A DNA stretch of 6,817 bases, taken from Ekhidna sp. Its GTDB lineage: Bacteria > Bacteroidota > Bacteroidia > Cytophagales > Cyclobacteriaceae. Below the pieces are notes generated by a model. It did no database searches, was not told the origin of the DNA, and saw nothing but the letters and a program-made list of their open reading frames with translations. The translations under genes and the position numbers were made by a program. The stretch is from assembly GCA_013214445.1 (NCBI GenBank), contig JABSPG010000217.1:1-6817 (forward strand), in the 5' to 3' direction. Below, in pieces: positions 6,125 through 6,817 of the stretch. Position 1 is the first letter of the stretch. Every line of letters starts with the position of its first letter.

Positions 6125-6817
6125 ATGGTATTCATTCGTTTATTTTTAGTTGGTTGCACAATTGTTTGGATAGGGCACTTTTCGGCCTTTTCTCAAGAGG
6201 AAACAGCTACTTCAGGAAGTGTTGCATACTTTGGGAAACCAGTGCCAAGGAAGGCAGGCAAGGAATTTCAGTTTCTTGCCTACTTCTTTAATCAGTCTGT
6301 TTCTACCAACTATTTTGCTACTAATGATTTCTTGAAAGGCCAAGTAATCGGGAGGCTATTTGGACCGAATACCACAAACACTTCCGATTCCCTAAGTGCT
6401 CGTTATTTCGAACAGCGTTTTCTACCGTTTTTTATTTATCAACCAAAGCTTTTTGATAATCGAGTTATTCTGAGGGCTGCCTTTGAAATCGACTGGACTT
6501 GGGGAGATGTTGCCTATGGAACAGGAGGAAATTTTGGATCCGCAGTTTCTGGTGATCAAGTAAACATACAGACTCAGAATGTTGAGTTGGAGTTTTTGGC
6601 AGGAAATGGTTGGACTTTGAATTTGGGACTACAACGCATGTATGACACACCTTTTAATCCTTATCGGACATTTTTTGATAAGATGACTTACACTGGATAT
6701 CGTCTGATCTATTGGGGCACAGATGGGGTAGGTTTATCTGTCAGAAAGGATTGGGACTTTGCACGCCTAAAAGCGGGTTTCTATCAGCTCTATGAGAGAT
6801 GGGTATTGAGTGAGATC
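6125..6817 (+). CDS. Secreted, probable outer-membrane beta-barrel protein, 5' part
   Basis: The frame is open from ATG 6125 to the last base, giving 231 residues with no stop; the gene continues beyond the window. Residues 1-24 are a signal peptide (MVFIRLFLVG, then a hydrophobic stretch ending SAFSQ) with likely cleavage near Gln24, and no lipobox cysteine. The mature part is rich in Tyr, Phe and Trp in alternating beta-strand patterns, such as EFQFLAYFFNQSV, RVILRAAFEIDWTWGD, VELEFLAGNGWTLNLGLQ, YRLIYWGTDGVGLSVRKDW and ARLKAGFYQLYERW, with Gly/Asn/Asp turns. This is what one expects of an outer-membrane porin-like barrel. There is no TonB box or plug-domain motif like those of SusC proteins in the visible part. 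It lies 25 bp after the lipoprotein gene, so is likely in the same operon. I do not recognise the family; phosphate-selective or alginate-export-like porins are possible comparisons. Confidence 0.8.
   Translation, partial: MVFIRLFLVGCTIVWIGHFSAFSQEETATSGSVAYFGKPVPRKAGKEFQFLAYFFNQSVSTNYFATNDFLKGQVIGRLFGPNTTNTSDSLSARYFEQRFLPFFIYQPKLFDNRVILRAAFEIDWTWGDVAYGTGGNFGSAVSGDQVNIQTQNVELEFLAGNGWTLNLGLQRMYDTPFNPYRTFFDKMTYTGYRLIYWGTDGVGLSVRKDWDFARLKAGFYQLYERWVLSEI

Noticed and set aside
5265..6650. Minus-strand frames at 5265-5555, 5704-5898 and 6465-6650
   Set aside because: They are antisense to the lipoprotein and barrel genes, which have signal peptides and coherent protein patterns. The minus-strand frames show none.

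Overview
The window looks like chromosome from a Bacteroidota member, probably a marine or environmental Cytophagales/Flammeovirgaceae-type bacterium (phylum well supported, lower ranks inferred). The signs are: start codons without Shine-Dalgarno sequences, AT-rich leaders, an SdhB of the type with HGP and TTCQLHMR motifs, a 7TMR-DISM sensor kinase, a receiver-LytTR regulator, and a lipoprotein whose lipid-anchored cysteine is followed by the acidic run GDDED, a Bacteroidota surface-export signal. No mobile elements, CRISPR arrays, tRNAs or rRNAs were seen. No stretch without a gene exceeds about 200 bases.

Layout. (1) 2-601 (+): C-terminal 199 residues of the succinate dehydrogenase/fumarate reductase iron-sulfur subunit, the only clear housekeeping gene. 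(2) 803-2734 (-): a membrane histidine kinase with a short periplasmic domain, seven transmembrane segments, a coiled coil and HisKA-HATPase modules. (3) 2882-3607 (+): a divergently transcribed response regulator (receiver plus LytTR DNA-binding domain). The 147-bp shared control region holds a perfect 14-bp palindrome. (4) 3797 to the window end (+): a tightly spaced run of a sodium:solute symporter, a probable surface lipoprotein, and the first 231 codons of a secreted, probably outer-membrane beta-barrel protein that runs off the end. A perfect 16-bp palindrome, TCGAAAACGTTTTCGA, with the look of a LacI-family operator, lies 46 bp before the symporter start.

How the parts may work together (inference). 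The kinase and regulator are a plausible cognate pair. The three downstream genes would put one protein in each envelope layer: inner-membrane Na+-driven importer, surface lipoprotein, outer-membrane barrel. This suggests a small SusC/D-independent uptake locus, possibly controlled by the adjacent two-component system, by an unlinked LacI-type repressor, or by both. The substrate cannot be read from sequence. The symporter most resembles the PanF/ActP (pantothenate/acetate) branch of the SSS family, so a small carboxylate is one possibility. The most interesting part of the window is this locus and its two palindromes.
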